A DNA stretch of 64,000 bases from Rhodovulum imhoffii (GTDB lineage Bacteria > Pseudomonadota > Alphaproteobacteria > Rhodobacterales > Rhodobacteraceae): positions 62,001 through 126,000 of the forward strand of contig NZ_QAAA01000002.1 in NCBI RefSeq assembly GCF_003046545.1, written 5' to 3'. This document shows, one piece after another, positions 28,591 through 38,072 of this stretch. The stretch's first letter is position 1. Every line of letters begins with the position of its first letter. Position numbers and translations under genes: made by a program. Under the pieces are notes generated by a model. That model was not told the DNA's origin and ran no database searches. It saw nothing but the letters and a program-made list of their open reading frames with translations.

Positions 28591-29934
28591 TCAGAACAAC
28601 ACGCCAGGCAGCCAAAGTGCGATCTGCGGAAAAATCACCACCAGCGCCAGCCCGAGGATCTGCAGCGCCACGAAAGGCAGGGCCGCCATGTAGATATCGA
28701 CGATGGTAATCTCCTTGGGCGCAACCGAACGCATGTAAAACAGGTTGTAGCCGAATGGCGGCGTCAGGTAGGCCGACTGCATGCTGAGGATGAACAATAC
28801 CGCGAACCAGACCGTATCGAAGCCCAGGTCCCGCACGACGGGGATGTAGATCGGGACGGTGATGAAGATGATGGCGAAATCGTCCAGAAACATCCCCAGC
28901 AGGAAGTAGCTGATCAGCATCGCCACGATCACCGCATAAGGCGCCAGCCCGAGATCGTCGATCAGTTCGGAAACCATCATCCCCGCCCCAAGCCCCACAT
29001 AGACCTTGGAAAAGAACACTGCGGCAATCGCAATCCAGATCAGCATTCCCATCAGCTTGGCTGTGGTTTCCATCACGTAGCGCAACATCTGCCAGTCCAC
29101 CCGGCGGCGCTGCACCGCGATCAAAAGCGATCCCGCCGCGCCGATGGCCGCCGCCTCGGACGGCGATGTCACCCCCCCGATAATGCCCCCCAGAACCGCC
29201 CCCACCAGAAGCGCAGGCGCAATCAGATGCCGCAACGACTTGAGCTTTTCGAGGCCGCTGTAGCGTTCCCCGACCGGCGCGGGGGGGCCAAGGCTCGGGT
29301 CCAGACGGCAACGGATCAGCACGTACGCGATGTAGATGCCGGCCAGCATCAGCCCCGGCATCAGGCCGGCGGCGAACAGCTTGCCCACCGAATCGCGCGA
29401 CAGGAACGCGTAGATGATCATCAGGACACTGGGTGGAATCAGAAAGCCAAGCGCCCCCCCTGCCATGATTGTCCCGGTGACCAGCCGCTTGTCGTACCCG
29501 CGCTTGAGCATCGCCGGCAGCGCGATGATACCAAGGCTGACGGTTGCGGCACCGGACACCCCGGCCATGGCCGCGATCATGGCGCAGATCAGCACCGTCC
29601 CCACGCCAAGCCCGCCGGGCAGCCCGCCCATCAGCTTGTGGATCATCTCGAACAGGTCGTCGGTAATCCCGGAACGTTCCAGAACCAGCCCCATGAAGAT
29701 GAACAGTGGCAGCGACACCAGCAGGAAATTGTCCATCGCCCCATAGGCAGAGGCCAGCAGCAGGTCGAGCCCGCCGGTTCCGAACATCATGTAGGCACTG
29801 CCCATGCCCGAGATCATGAGCGCCCAGGCCAGCGGTGCGCCGATCGCCATAAGCCCCAGCATCGAGGCAAACATGATGGCGGTTATTGTCATGGGGTCGA
29901 GATCGGCCATGTCCATTCCTTTCGGCTGGGGCAT
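28591..29934 (-). CDS. dctM: TRAP transporter large permease (DctM/SiaM-type)
   Basis: About 440 aa integral membrane subunit of a tripartite ATP-independent periplasmic transporter, with 12 or so hydrophobic segments. Family motifs include SLPLFIFMGLVLERSGI, GVSGAATVSLGIIALPAM, MAGGALGFLIPPSVLMI, GGVTSPSEAAAIGA and FGYNLFYMRS. The start could be M1 (29934), M7 or M9 of this frame. It is the last gene of dctP-dctQ-dctM. The neighbouring catabolic operon suggests a C4-C5 carboxylate or amino acid derivative such as glutarate or 5-aminovalerate; this is inference. Confidence 0.92.
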   Translation of the reverse strand: MPQPKGMDMADLDPMTITAIMFASMLGLMAIGAPLAWALMISGMGSAYMMFGTGGLDLLLASAYGAMDNFLLVSLPLFIFMGLVLERSGITDDLFEMIHKLMGGLPGGLGVGTVLICAMIAAMAGVSGAATVSLGIIALPAMLKRGYDKRLVTGTIMAGGALGFLIPPSVLMIIYAFLSRDSVGKLFAAGLMPGLMLAGIYIAYVLIRCRLDPSLGPPAPVGERYSGLEKLKSLRHLIAPALLVGAVLGGIIGGVTSPSEAAAIGAAGSLLIAVQRRRVDWQMLRYVMETTAKLMGMLIWIAIAAVFFSKVYVGLGAGMMVSELIDDLGLAPYAVIVAMLISYFLLGMFLDDFAIIFITVPIYIPVVRDLGFDTVWFAVLFILSMQSAYLTPPFGYNLFYMRSVAPKEITIVDIYMAALPFVALQILGLALVVIFPQIALWLPGVLF

Positions 29935-29964
29935 CGCCCCGCTTTGTCGCTGTGGGCCCGTGGC

Positions 29965-30537
29965 TCAGTGCATCGTTTCGGGCAGATGCGTCTCTGCAAG
30001 GATCTCATCCTCCGGCGCGCGCGGGTCGTTGAACCGCACCCCGAACGTCCGCAAAACAGAACGCAGGAATTCCGCAAGGTTTTGCAAAAACAAAAGCCCC
30101 ACGGCGATGGGAATGACCGTCTTCACCGGATAAAGCGGCGGCTGCCACACGCTGCGGGCGGAAAACTCACGCATTTCCCAGGAGTCCGCGGCGAACTCCA
30201 CGGCCATGCGGAAAAACACCGCCAACACAACCAGCCCAAGGCCAAAGACAATGGTGTCGCACAGCGCCTGAATGCGCGAAGACAGGATGCCGTAGATCAC
30301 CTCGGAGCGCACATGGCTGTGGTGGCGCAGCGCATAGCAGCCCGCCAGCATGCAGAACGCCCCGAACAGCATGGTTGAAAGTTCGTGCGCCCAGATCGTG
30401 GGGGAGTCGAGAAAATACCTGGCCACGATCTCGATCAGCAAGATGACGATCAAGACCAGAGACAGCCCCGAAATGGCCCGCCCGACGAACTCGGACAGGC
30501 CATCCTGCACTTGCAGGTATCTGGTAAAAACCTTCAC
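29965..30537 (-). CDS. dctQ: TRAP transporter small permease (DctQ)
   Basis: 190 aa with four hydrophobic segments (about 18-40, 52-70, 92-118 and 140-165). It carries the family pattern ISGLSLVLIVILLIEIVARY and LSTMLFGAFCMLAGCYALR. It starts by ATGA overlap with dctP (30534-30537) and lies 30 bases before dctM. It forms the membrane complex with DctM. Confidence 0.9.
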   Translation of the reverse strand: MKVFTRYLQVQDGLSEFVGRAISGLSLVLIVILLIEIVARYFLDSPTIWAHELSTMLFGAFCMLAGCYALRHHSHVRSEVIYGILSSRIQALCDTIVFGLGLVVLAVFFRMAVEFAADSWEMREFSARSVWQPPLYPVKTVIPIAVGLLFLQNLAEFLRSVLRTFGVRFNDPRAPEDEILAETHLPETMH

Positions 30538-31547
30538 TTCAGGCGTCCTTCGGCCCTGGCGTTTTCCGCGAGAATCTCAACCGCGCGGGCGTTGCGTTCC
30601 GACTTTGCCGCCTCTTCCTGCCAGACAGACTGGGCAGCCTCCGTCAGGCGGGCGGAGTCTTCTGCGGGAAGGGTCGAAAATTCGAAAATGTCGCCATCCT
30701 GCACGATCTTCTGGTTGCCCTCTTCCAGCCAGTTGTGAATATCGGCGGCGTATTGGTCGATGGCGTCGCGCAGGATCTGCCGATGCGTCTCGGAGAGGCC
30801 TTCCCAGACATCGGGGTTGATGATCACCGTCTCGATCCAGCCGGGATTGAGCAGGTTGAGAAAGGTGTAATGCGTGGCGGCCTCGTGCAGCTTGAGTTGC
30901 TCATACTCCACCGGGCCGCCGTAGATCGCCCCATCGATGACACCCGTGGACAAACCGATGTAAAGCTCCTGCGCGGGCAGGTAGACGGTAGGAATATCGA
31001 AGGCCTCCAGCACCTTGGCCATCTGCCCGGTGGCGCGAATCTTCATGGATTTCAGATCCTCGAGGCTGTTGACCGGCTCTTTGGTCAGCAAGTCGTAGTT
31101 GCTGCCGTAGCCCCGTCCGATCAGCTTGACGCCTTTCCCGGCATAGGCCTCGGCCAGCAGCGTATCCAGACCCTTGTCCTCGAAAAGCGCGCGCGCTTCT
31201 TCGGCTGTGGTCCAGGCCCCGGGCAGGCCGGCCTCGATATTGCCAAGGTCCAGTTGCCCGCCCCAGTAACTGCCCACGCCATAGGCGATATCGATGGTTC
31301 CCTTGGAAACCGCATCCACGAACTGATCGCTGGCAACCAGTTCACCGCCCCGGAAATACTGAATACGCAGATCGCCGCCGCTGGCCTCTTTCACGGTGTC
31401 GCGCATCTTCTTGGCGAATTCGTCCATCTCGGTGCCATAGAAGGTGTGAAACCGCAGACGAACAGTTTCGGCAGCGGCCACACTGGCCAAGCCGATGGAC
31501 GCCGCAATCCCGAACGCGATGCCCTTGACGATAACGGTTGTGTTCAT
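30534..31547 (-). CDS. dctP: TRAP transporter substrate-binding protein (DctP)
   Basis: 337 aa periplasmic binding protein. The signal peptide MNTTVIVKGIAFGIAASIGL continues to ASVAAA-ET. DctP motifs are VRLRFHTFYGTEMDEFAKKM, the ligand-carboxylate Arg in SMKIRATGQMAKVLEAF, and QELYIGLSTGVIDGAIYG. It is the first gene of the TRAP operon, with a 425-base AT-richer leader upstream. The substrate is not determinable from sequence; the carboxylate-binding Arg implies an organic acid. Confidence 0.92.
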   Translation of the reverse strand: MNTTVIVKGIAFGIAASIGLASVAAAETVRLRFHTFYGTEMDEFAKKMRDTVKEASGGDLRIQYFRGGELVASDQFVDAVSKGTIDIAYGVGSYWGGQLDLGNIEAGLPGAWTTAEEARALFEDKGLDTLLAEAYAGKGVKLIGRGYGSNYDLLTKEPVNSLEDLKSMKIRATGQMAKVLEAFDIPTVYLPAQELYIGLSTGVIDGAIYGGPVEYEQLKLHEAATHYTFLNLLNPGWIETVIINPDVWEGLSETHRQILRDAIDQYAADIHNWLEEGNQKIVQDGDIFEFSTLPAEDSARLTEAAQSVWQEEAAKSERNARAVEILAENARAEGRLK

Positions 31548-31905
31548 ATGTCTCTCTCCCTAACACAGGTTGTGGGCGCAGCGCCGCGGCAAGAGACGGC
31601 AAAATACACGCCATACTGCTCACTATTCAAAACACCCAAGACGGATTACAGGAGATTTTCGCGCAGAATTTTGCGGCTTGTCCACTTTTCTCTGCTCCCC
31701 CCCGATCCTCAAATCACAAAGAAAAAACGAAATCTTACCTTGCTTCGCTGGATGTTTCACTCTCGCCGGACCTCGGTCGCTCCTCCTGGGGGCAACACTA
31801 TTAACGCTCATTTTTTTGCGCAACATAAAATTGAATACCAAGGCACACAAAGGTGACAAACCCCGCGTCATCCCGGGGCGGCGGGCAGGAATCGGGCAGC
31901 CTGCA
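31548..31905. other. Long intergenic region upstream of the TRAP operon
   Basis: About 360 bases without a credible gene. The middle (31700-31860) is clearly richer in A and T than the rest of the window, with runs such as GAAAAAACGAAA and CATTTTTTTGCGC. It probably holds the TRAP promoter and regulator sites; I could not fix a -35/-10 pair with confidence. Possible small transcripts cannot be judged. Confidence 0.55.
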
Positions 31906-31938
31906 ATGAAAAACGGCGCAGCCGGAAAGCCGCGCCGT
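31906..31938 (-). terminator. Rho-independent terminator after the aldehyde dehydrogenase gene
   Basis: On the minus strand ACGGCGC and GCGCCGT pair around a 12-base loop and are followed by TTTTTCATT. It sits about 35 bases after the stop of the aldehyde dehydrogenase gene, separating that operon from the TRAP operon. Confidence 0.78.
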
Positions 31939-31972
31939 ACCTGTAGGCCCATCCCCGCGTCAGAGCGCAATA

Positions 31973-33412
31973 TCAGGGGGCGAAACTGTAGGCGGTCTTG
32001 ACCGTGGTGTAGAATTCGGCGGCATAGCGGCCCTGCTCCCGCGAACCGTAGGAAGACCCCTTCCGCCCGCCGAACGGCACATGGTAATCGACCCCCGCCG
32101 TGGCAAGATTAACCATCACCATCCCTGCCTGGGAGCGCCGTCTGAACTCCCGCGCATATTTCAGGCTGGAGGTGCAGATGCCGGAGGAAAGGCCGAATTC
32201 CGTATCATTGGCAACAGCCAGGGCCTCCTCGAAATCCGCAACGCGGATGACGCTGGCGCAGGGGCCGAAAATCTCCTCCCGCGTGCTGCGCATGACGTTG
32301 GAGGCATCGAGAAACAGCGCCGGGCGCTGAAAGTACCCCTCTGTGGCACCGTTGATCCGCTCCCCGCCCATGACCTGCGCCCCTTCCTCCGTGGCCAGCG
32401 CGACATAGGAAAGGTTGTTGTTCAACTGGCTTTCGCTGGCCACCGGACCAATCTGGGTGTCGGGCTCCAGCGCATTGCCGACACGCAGCGCCTGAACCTC
32501 GGCACAAAGCCTGTCGACGAAGGCGTCGTGGATACCCGCCTGAACGATCAGCCGGGACGAGGCCGTGCAACGCTGGCCTGTCGAATAGAAGGCCCCATTC
32601 ACACAGGCGGCGATGGCGGTGTCCATGTCGGCGTCGTCCAGAACCACCATGGGGTTCTTGCCGCCCATCTCCAACTGCACCTTTTTCAATCCTTCGGCCG
32701 CGCGCCCAGCCAGCGCCCGCCCGACGGAGACAGAGCCGGTAAACGAAATCGCATCGATCAGCGGGTGGCTGACGATCGCCTCTCCCACGACAGACCCGCG
32801 CCCCATGACAAGGTTGAATACACCCGCCGGAACACCGCTGTCGTGAAGGATCTGCGCCAGCAGATGCGCCGAGGCCGGTGTCAGGTCGGCGGGCTTGCAA
32901 ACCACCGTGTTGCCATAGGCCAAAGCCGGGGCAATCTTCCACGCCGGAATGGCGATGGGAAAATTCCATGGCGTAATCAGCCCGACCACCCCCACAGGTT
33001 CGCGCATCACTTCAACATCCACGCCGGCACGAACCGAAGCCACCGCATCGCCTTGCACCCGCAGCGATTCCCCCGCGAAAAACTTGAAAATCTGTGCGGC
33101 ACGGGCTGTTTCCGCAATCGCCTCGGGGAGGGTCTTGCCCTCTTCGCGGGCAAGAACGCGGCCCAGTTCCTCCTTGCGGGACATCAGCGTCTGGCCAACC
33201 CGCTCCAGCAGGTCGGCGCGCACCTGCGGGCTGCTTGCGGCCCAACCGGGCAAAGCCGCGTGGGCGGCCTGTGCCGCGGCCTCCACCTGCGCGGCCGTGC
33301 CCTGGGCGAACAGGCCCACAAGATCGGACAGATCGGAGGGGTTACGATTCTCGCTGGCGGAGCCGCCCGCGACCCATTCCCCGCCAATCAGGTTCTTGTG
33401 AATCTCACTCAT
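31973..33412 (-). CDS. NAD(P)-dependent aldehyde dehydrogenase (semialdehyde type)
   Basis: 479 aa ALDH-superfamily enzyme. TPWNFPIAIPAWKIAPAL is the coenzyme segment. The general base Glu lies in LEMGGKNPM, and the nucleophile Cys in STGQRCTASSR. EEIFGPCASVIRV and the C-terminal PFGGRKGSSYG complete the fold. It resembles 2-oxoglutarate-semialdehyde and glutarate/succinate-semialdehyde dehydrogenases. Lying after a GABA/5-aminovalerate-type transaminase and glutaryl-CoA dehydrogenase, it probably oxidises glutarate semialdehyde to glutarate (DavD-like); 2-oxoglutarate semialdehyde is the main alternative. Confidence 0.85.
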   Translation of the reverse strand: MSEIHKNLIGGEWVAGGSASENRNPSDLSDLVGLFAQGTAAQVEAAAQAAHAALPGWAASSPQVRADLLERVGQTLMSRKEELGRVLAREEGKTLPEAIAETARAAQIFKFFAGESLRVQGDAVASVRAGVDVEVMREPVGVVGLITPWNFPIAIPAWKIAPALAYGNTVVCKPADLTPASAHLLAQILHDSGVPAGVFNLVMGRGSVVGEAIVSHPLIDAISFTGSVSVGRALAGRAAEGLKKVQLEMGGKNPMVVLDDADMDTAIAACVNGAFYSTGQRCTASSRLIVQAGIHDAFVDRLCAEVQALRVGNALEPDTQIGPVASESQLNNNLSYVALATEEGAQVMGGERINGATEGYFQRPALFLDASNVMRSTREEIFGPCASVIRVADFEEALAVANDTEFGLSSGICTSSLKYAREFRRRSQAGMVMVNLATAGVDYHVPFGGRKGSSYGSREQGRYAAEFYTTVKTAYSFAP

Positions 33413-33436
33413 CAGAAATCTCCGGCAAAACAGGGG

Positions 33437-33460
33437 GCGCCGCCGGAACCCCGGCGGCGC
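33437..33460 (-). promoter_or_regulatory. Intercistronic hairpin between gcdH and the aldehyde dehydrogenase gene
   Basis: A perfect 10-bp GC-only stem (GCGCCGCCGG with CCGGCGGCGC) around a 4-base loop, without a following T-run on either strand. It more likely stabilises or processes the polycistronic message than terminates it. Confidence 0.55.
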
Positions 33461-33483
33461 GATATGTCAGCATGTCGCCCGGT

Positions 33484-34698
33484 TCAGAAAAACGCCTGCA
33501 ATCCGGTCTGGGCACGCCCCAGGATCAACGCGTGCACATCATGGGCGCCCTCATAGGTATTCACCGTCTCGAGGTTGCACATATGGCGCATCACCGGGAA
33601 AGTTTCCGATATGCCGTTGCCACCATGCATGTCCCGCGCCAGCCGCGCAACATCCAGAGACTTGCCGCAATTGTTGCGCTTGACGATGGAAATCATCTCC
33701 GGCGCGGCATTGCCTTCGTCCATCAGCCGCCCAACACGCAGGCTGGCCTGAAGGCCAAGGGCGATTTCGGTCATCATGTCGGCAAGCTTTTTCTGGTAAA
33801 GCTGCGTCTGCGCCAGCGGGCGGTCGAATTGCTTGCGATCCAGACCGTATTGCCGCGCGGCATGCCAGCAGGATTCCGCTGCCCCCAGAACCCCCCAGCT
33901 GATGCCATAGCGCGCACGGTTGAGGCACCCGAACGGCCCCTTCAGACCCTCGACATCGGGCAGCAGGGCCTCTTCTCCGATCTCGACCCCCTCCATCACG
34001 ATTTCCCCGGTAACTGAGGCGCGCAGGCTCAGCTTGCCCTCGATCTTGGGGGAGGACAGCCCCTTCATGCCCTTTTCCAGCACAAAGCCGCGAATCTTGC
34101 CGCCATGGGCATCGGATTTCGCCCACACAACGAACACGTCGGCAATGGGGCTGTTGGAAATCCACATCTTGCTGCCCGACAAGCGATACCCGGTGTCGGT
34201 CTTCTCGGCGCGGGTCTTCATGCCCGCAGGGTCGGACCCCGCGTCGGGTTCGGTCAGGCCAAAGCAGCCGATCCATTCGCCGGAGGCGAGTTTGGGAAGA
34301 TATTTCCGGCGCTGTGCCTCGGACCCGTAGGCGTAGATCGGGTACATCACCAAAGAGCTTTGCACCGACATCATTGACCGATACCCTGAATCCACACGCT
34401 CGATCTCGCGCGCAATCAGGCCATAAGCCACGTAAGACGCCCCTACCCCGCCATAGTCCTCGGGTACGGTCACCCCGAGAAGCCCCATTTCCCCCATCTC
34501 CCGGAAGATGGCCGGATCGGTCACCTCGTCGCGATAGGCCGCCACCACACGCGGGGCCAGCTTTTCCTGGGCATAGGCCGCTGCGGCGTCGCGGAGCATG
34601 CGCTCCTCCCCGGTCAGCTGGTTCTCCAGCAGGAACGGATCATCCCAGACGAAACTGGACAGGTCGGGTTTGCTTTGAATGCTCAGATCTTTCGCCAT
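33484..34698 (-). CDS. gcdH: Glutaryl-CoA dehydrogenase
   Basis: 404 aa acyl-CoA dehydrogenase that oxidatively decarboxylates glutaryl-CoA to crotonyl-CoA in lysine/glutarate degradation. Segments typical of GCDH are [41 protein letters not shown] and the catalytic Glu in [38 protein letters not shown] supports the flavin site. It lies 11 bases after the transaminase gene, so it is co-transcribed. Confidence 0.93.
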   Translation of the reverse strand: MAKDLSIQSKPDLSSFVWDDPFLLENQLTGEERMLRDAAAAYAQEKLAPRVVAAYRDEVTDPAIFREMGEMGLLGVTVPEDYGGVGASYVAYGLIAREIERVDSGYRSMMSVQSSLVMYPIYAYGSEAQRRKYLPKLASGEWIGCFGLTEPDAGSDPAGMKTRAEKTDTGYRLSGSKMWISNSPIADVFVVWAKSDAHGGKIRGFVLEKGMKGLSSPKIEGKLSLRASVTGEIVMEGVEIGEEALLPDVEGLKGPFGCLNRARYGISWGVLGAAESCWHAARQYGLDRKQFDRPLAQTQLYQKKLADMMTEIALGLQASLRVGRLMDEGNAAPEMISIVKRNNCGKSLDVARLARDMHGGNGISETFPVMRHMCNLETVNTYEGAHDVHALILGRAQTGLQAFF

Positions 34699-34709
34699 CG
34701 GCTCCTCCC

Positions 34710-36011
34710 TCAGGCTGCTTCGGCGGTTTTTGTCACGGCGGCCTCGATCGAAGCCTCCAGAATGTCGGCTGCCTCGTCGACCAGCGCCATAGGCGTGGTC
34801 AGCGGCGGCAGGATACGCACCACGTTGCCCCGCGTGCCACAGGGCAGGACGATGAGCCCCCGCGCCTCGGCCTCGGCCACGATGGCCTGGGTCAGCGCCG
34901 GGTCCGGGTCACGGCTGCCGCGATCACGCACCAGTTCGAAGGCAACCATCGCGCCAAGCCCGCGGACCTCCCCGATACAAGCCATGCCCTGCCGCTCCGC
35001 CACCGCTTTCAGGCGGGTTTGCAGCCGCTCGCCGATTTCAATGGCACGGGCGCACAGATCTTCTTCCGCGATCACATCCAGCACCGCGTTGGCGGCAGCC
35101 ACGGCCAGCGGATTGCCGGCATAGGTTCCACCGACCCCGCCCAACGGGGCGGCATCCACGATTTCCGCCCGCCCCGTCACGGCGGACAGCGGAAACCCTC
35201 CGGCCAGCCCCTTGGCCATGGCCACAAGATCGGCCGCCACTCCGGCATGTTCAAAGGCGAAAAGCTTGCCTGTCCGCGCGATTCCAGCCTGCACCTCGTC
35301 GGCGATCAGGACGATCCCATGGGCGTCGCACAGCGCACGCAGGGATTTCAGGAACCCGGCGGGCGCAATATTGAAGCCCCCCTCGCCCTGCACCGGTTCT
35401 ATGATGATGGCCGCAACGCGTTCCGGATCTATGGTGGATCTGAAAAGCTGTTCCAGCGCCGCCAGGCTCATCTCCGGCGTCACCCCATGATAGGCGTTCG
35501 GAAACGGCGCGTGATATACTTCAGGCGGCATGGCCCCGAAATTCTTCTTGTAGGGCATGACCTTGCCACAAAGGGCCATCCCCATCAGCGTGCGGCCGTG
35601 GAAAGCCCCCGAGAACGCGACGACGCCGGAGCGCCCGGTATAGGCGCGGGCCATCTTGAGCGCATTTTCAACCGCTTCGGCCCCTGTCGTGACCAACAGG
35701 GTCTTCTTGGCGAATTCGCCGGGGGCGGCGGCGTTCAACCGTTCGGCCAGGCGCAGATAGCTTTCATAGGGCGCAACGTGAAAGCAGGTATGGGTAAAGG
35801 CTTCTGCCTGCCCGGCCACGGCCGCCATGATCCTGGGGTGGCGATGGCCGGTATTGTTCACCGCAATCCCGGCGGCGAAATCGATATATCGCTTGCCGTC
35901 CACATCCCACAATTCGGCGTTTTCGGCGCGCTCTACATAGATGCCCCGCGTGGCGGCCCCCTGGGCAACTGCGGCAACGCGCCGGGTTTTCAGATCGTCA
36001 GACTTGGTCAT
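34710..36011 (-). CDS. gabT: 4-aminobutyrate/5-aminovalerate-type transaminase
   Basis: 433 aa class III PLP aminotransferase. [71 protein letters not shown] and the lysine region [16 protein letters not shown] are all in the GabT order. It uses 2-oxoglutarate as acceptor. Neighbouring gcdH suggests 5-aminovalerate (DavT function) rather than, or besides, GABA. ATG 36011 has GGGAGGA upstream at 6 bases. It is the first gene of the gabT-gcdH-aldehyde dehydrogenase operon, divergent from its likely regulator. Confidence 0.9.
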   Translation of the reverse strand: MTKSDDLKTRRVAAVAQGAATRGIYVERAENAELWDVDGKRYIDFAAGIAVNNTGHRHPRIMAAVAGQAEAFTHTCFHVAPYESYLRLAERLNAAAPGEFAKKTLLVTTGAEAVENALKMARAYTGRSGVVAFSGAFHGRTLMGMALCGKVMPYKKNFGAMPPEVYHAPFPNAYHGVTPEMSLAALEQLFRSTIDPERVAAIIIEPVQGEGGFNIAPAGFLKSLRALCDAHGIVLIADEVQAGIARTGKLFAFEHAGVAADLVAMAKGLAGGFPLSAVTGRAEIVDAAPLGGVGGTYAGNPLAVAAANAVLDVIAEEDLCARAIEIGERLQTRLKAVAERQGMACIGEVRGLGAMVAFELVRDRGSRDPDPALTQAIVAEAEARGLIVLPCGTRGNVVRILPPLTTPMALVDEAADILEASIEAAVTKTAEAA

Positions 36012-36045
36012 CGCTGATTCCTCCCAACTTCCGGTCAGGTTTACC

Positions 36046-36110
36046 TTTGCGCAGGATTTTGAGCCAGTACTTTCTTCCAACTTGTGCAAATCCCTGCAAT
36101 CGCATAGCAA
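36046..36110. promoter_or_regulatory. Candidate operator/promoter between gabT and the XRE-cupin regulator
   Basis: Two imperfect inverted half-sites, TTTGCGCAGGATTT (36046-36059) and AAATCCCTGCAA (36088-36099), lie about 40 bases apart in the divergent gap. For the plus-strand regulator, TTGTGC (36082) and TAGCAA (36105), spaced 17 bases, could be -35 and -10 boxes, so the right half-site falls in the spacer. This is a visual call only. Confidence 0.3.
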
Positions 36111-36135
36111 AACAGCGTTTCGGGGAGGCTTTCAT

Positions 36136-36714
36136 ATGCACGAGTTCGATGTCGGCGCACGTCTGAGAGAATTACGCAAGAGTTTTGGAATGTCCCAGCG
36201 GCACCTGGCCGAGTCGGCAGGCGTGCCCCACGGGCAGATTTCAATGATCGAAACCAACCGCAGCAGCCCTTCGGTATCCTCTTTGCGCAAGATTCTGGGC
36301 GGCATGGGAATTGGGATGTCAGAGTTTTTCGAACCGGACGCACAAGACAGCGGGCAGGTATTTTTCACCCCCGGCGAATTGCGCGACCTGACCTCCCGCA
36401 TTTATTCGGGCGCCGGCCAGGCGCAAGGCAGGATCACGCTCAAGCAGGTCGGCGATGCCCGCAGCCACAACCTTCAGATCCTGCACGAAACCTATGACCC
36501 CGGCGCGGATACGGGCGAGACCATGCTGGAGCATCTCGCCAGCGAGGGCGGCATCGTCATTTCCGGTGAAATAGAACTGACCGTCGGCAAGTGCCGCACG
36601 ATTCTGAAGGCGGGCGACTCCTACCTGTTCAATTCGCAGGAACCGCACCGCTTCCGCAATATCAGCGACAGACCGGCGACGGTGATCTCCGCCTGCACGC
36701 CGCCTTATCTTTAG
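36136..36714 (+). CDS. XRE-family transcriptional regulator with C-terminal cupin
   Basis: 192 aa. An N-terminal helix-turn-helix ([20 protein letters not shown] through [12 protein letters not shown], about residues 9-62) is joined to a cupin sensor domain (about 115-190: [37 protein letters not shown]). This PuuR-like layout commonly controls amine, GABA or amino acid catabolism. It is divergent from gabT with 124 bases between, so it likely regulates that operon and itself. ATG 36136 has GGGGAGG upstream. Its stop overlaps that of convergent mtnA. Confidence 0.9.
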   Translation: MHEFDVGARLRELRKSFGMSQRHLAESAGVPHGQISMIETNRSSPSVSSLRKILGGMGIGMSEFFEPDAQDSGQVFFTPGELRDLTSRIYSGAGQAQGRITLKQVGDARSHNLQILHETYDPGADTGETMLEHLASEGGIVISGEIELTVGKCRTILKAGDSYLFNSQEPHRFRNISDRPATVISACTPPYL

Positions 36715-37799
36715 GCCTTCTCCGGAAACAGCGCCGCCAAGCCTGCGGCGCTGGCCTGTGCCACGCCACGTTCGGTGATCAGACCGGTTACCAGCGCCGC
36801 AGGCGTTACATCGAAAGCCGGGTTTCGCGCGGGTGTGCCGTCGGGGGAAATCTGTACCCACCCGATCTTCCCATCGGGCAAACGCCCCTGCACGCGGGTC
36901 ACCTCATCCTGCGCCCGCTCCTCGATCGGGATTTCCCGCACCCCGTCCGTGACCGTCCAGTCTATTGTGGGCGATGGCAGCGCCACGTAAAACGGCACCC
37001 CGTTGGCCTGTGCGGCCAGGGCCTTCAGATACGTACCGATCTTGTTGCAGACATCGCCCTGTGCGGTGGTGCGGTCCGTCCCAACGATACACAGGTCCAC
37101 CTCTCCGTGCTGCATCAGGTGGCCGCCCGCATTGTCCACGATCAGGTCATGGCTGACACCGTGGTGGTTCATTTCCCATGCGGTCAGCTGCGCGCCCTGA
37201 TTGCGTGGACGGGTTTCATCCACAAAAACATGCACGTCGATCCCCGCCTCCGCCGCGTGATAAATCGGTGAGGTCGCGGTCCCCCAATCCACCGTCGCCA
37301 GCCAGCCCGCGTTGCAATGGGTCAAAACGTTGACGCGCCCTCCCCCCTTCTTCGCGGCGATGGCGCGAATGATCTCCAGCCCGTGCTGACCGATTCGACG
37401 ATTGGTTTCCACGTCTTCGTCACAAATCTCCGCCGCGCGGGCAAAGGCAGCCCCGGCGCGGGCCTCGAGGGGCAACGGCCTGAGGAGACGATCCATTTCA
37501 TCCAGCGCCCAGCGCAGGTTGATCGCCGTGGGCCGGGTTTCGTGCAAGACCCGCCAGGTTTCCGTCAGTGCGTCATCGGAGGGATCCGCCACCATCTGTA
37601 CCGCCACACCATAAGCCGCCGTCGCGCCGATCAGGGGGGCCCCACGCACCCACATGTCGCGGATGGCATCGGCAAAGGCGGTGCGGCTTTCCAGGGACAC
37701 GATTCGCAACTCATGGGGAAGCCAGCGCTGGTCGATGATCTTTACCGTTCCGTCCCCGTCACGCCAGATGGAGCGGTAATGAGTGCCGTCGATCTTCAT
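36711..37799 (-). CDS. mtnA: S-methyl-5-thioribose-1-phosphate isomerase MtnA
   Basis: 362 aa aldose-ketose isomerase of methionine salvage (MTR-1-P to MTRu-1-P). Catalytic Cys is in [17 protein letters not shown] and Asp in [34 protein letters not shown] and [16 protein letters not shown] are family-diagnostic. ATG 37799 has AAAGGA 6 bases upstream. No other methionine-salvage gene is adjacent, so it may serve full salvage elsewhere or the MTA-isoprenoid type shunt known in this group. Confidence 0.94.
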   Translation of the reverse strand: MKIDGTHYRSIWRDGDGTVKIIDQRWLPHELRIVSLESRTAFADAIRDMWVRGAPLIGATAAYGVAVQMVADPSDDALTETWRVLHETRPTAINLRWALDEMDRLLRPLPLEARAGAAFARAAEICDEDVETNRRIGQHGLEIIRAIAAKKGGGRVNVLTHCNAGWLATVDWGTATSPIYHAAEAGIDVHVFVDETRPRNQGAQLTAWEMNHHGVSHDLIVDNAGGHLMQHGEVDLCIVGTDRTTAQGDVCNKIGTYLKALAAQANGVPFYVALPSPTIDWTVTDGVREIPIEERAQDEVTRVQGRLPDGKIGWVQISPDGTPARNPAFDVTPAALVTGLITERGVAQASAAGLAALFPEKA

Positions 37800-37894
37800 G
37801 CGAGATCCTTTCGCTGCATATGCCTTGCGCGACAGGTTTCACATTTCCGAGGCGGGCGGCAACCGCCTATTCGCCACAGGTCCGGGGGAAAACG

Positions 37895-37971
37895 TGGCGC
37901 GGTTGACGGGGCTCGAACCCGCGACCCCCGGCGTGACAGGCCGGTACTCTAACCAACTGAGCTACAACCGC
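37895..37971 (-). tRNA. tRNA-Asp (GTC), copy 2
   Basis: 77 bases including encoded CCA. Acceptor stem is GCGGTTG/CAACCGC, the anticodon loop CTGTCAC closes a CCGGC/GCCGG stem and gives anticodon GTC. The T-arm has GGTTCGAACC and the discriminator is G. It is identical to the copy 24 bases upstream. Confidence 0.96.
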
Positions 37972-37995
37972 GCTTTTGTCGGGTCGGGAAGGCAG

Positions 37996-38072
37996 TGGCG
38001 CGGTTGACGGGGCTCGAACCCGCGACCCCCGGCGTGACAGGCCGGTACTCTAACCAACTGAGCTACAACCGC
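37996..38072 (-). tRNA. tRNA-Asp (GTC), copy 1
   Basis: Same 77-base sequence and cloverleaf as the downstream copy, with anticodon GTC and encoded CCA. The two form a tandem pair with a 101-base period and are probably co-transcribed on the minus strand. Confidence 0.96.

Noticed and set aside
28411-30378. 655-codon plus-strand frame opposite the TRAP permeases
   Set aside because: His/Gln/Arg-rich shadow that also covers the riboswitch; the opposite strand encodes clear DctM and DctQ.
37895-38072. Tandem 101-base repeat considered as a CRISPR-like array
   Set aside because: The repeat units are 77-base tRNA genes with clear cloverleaves, and there are only two.
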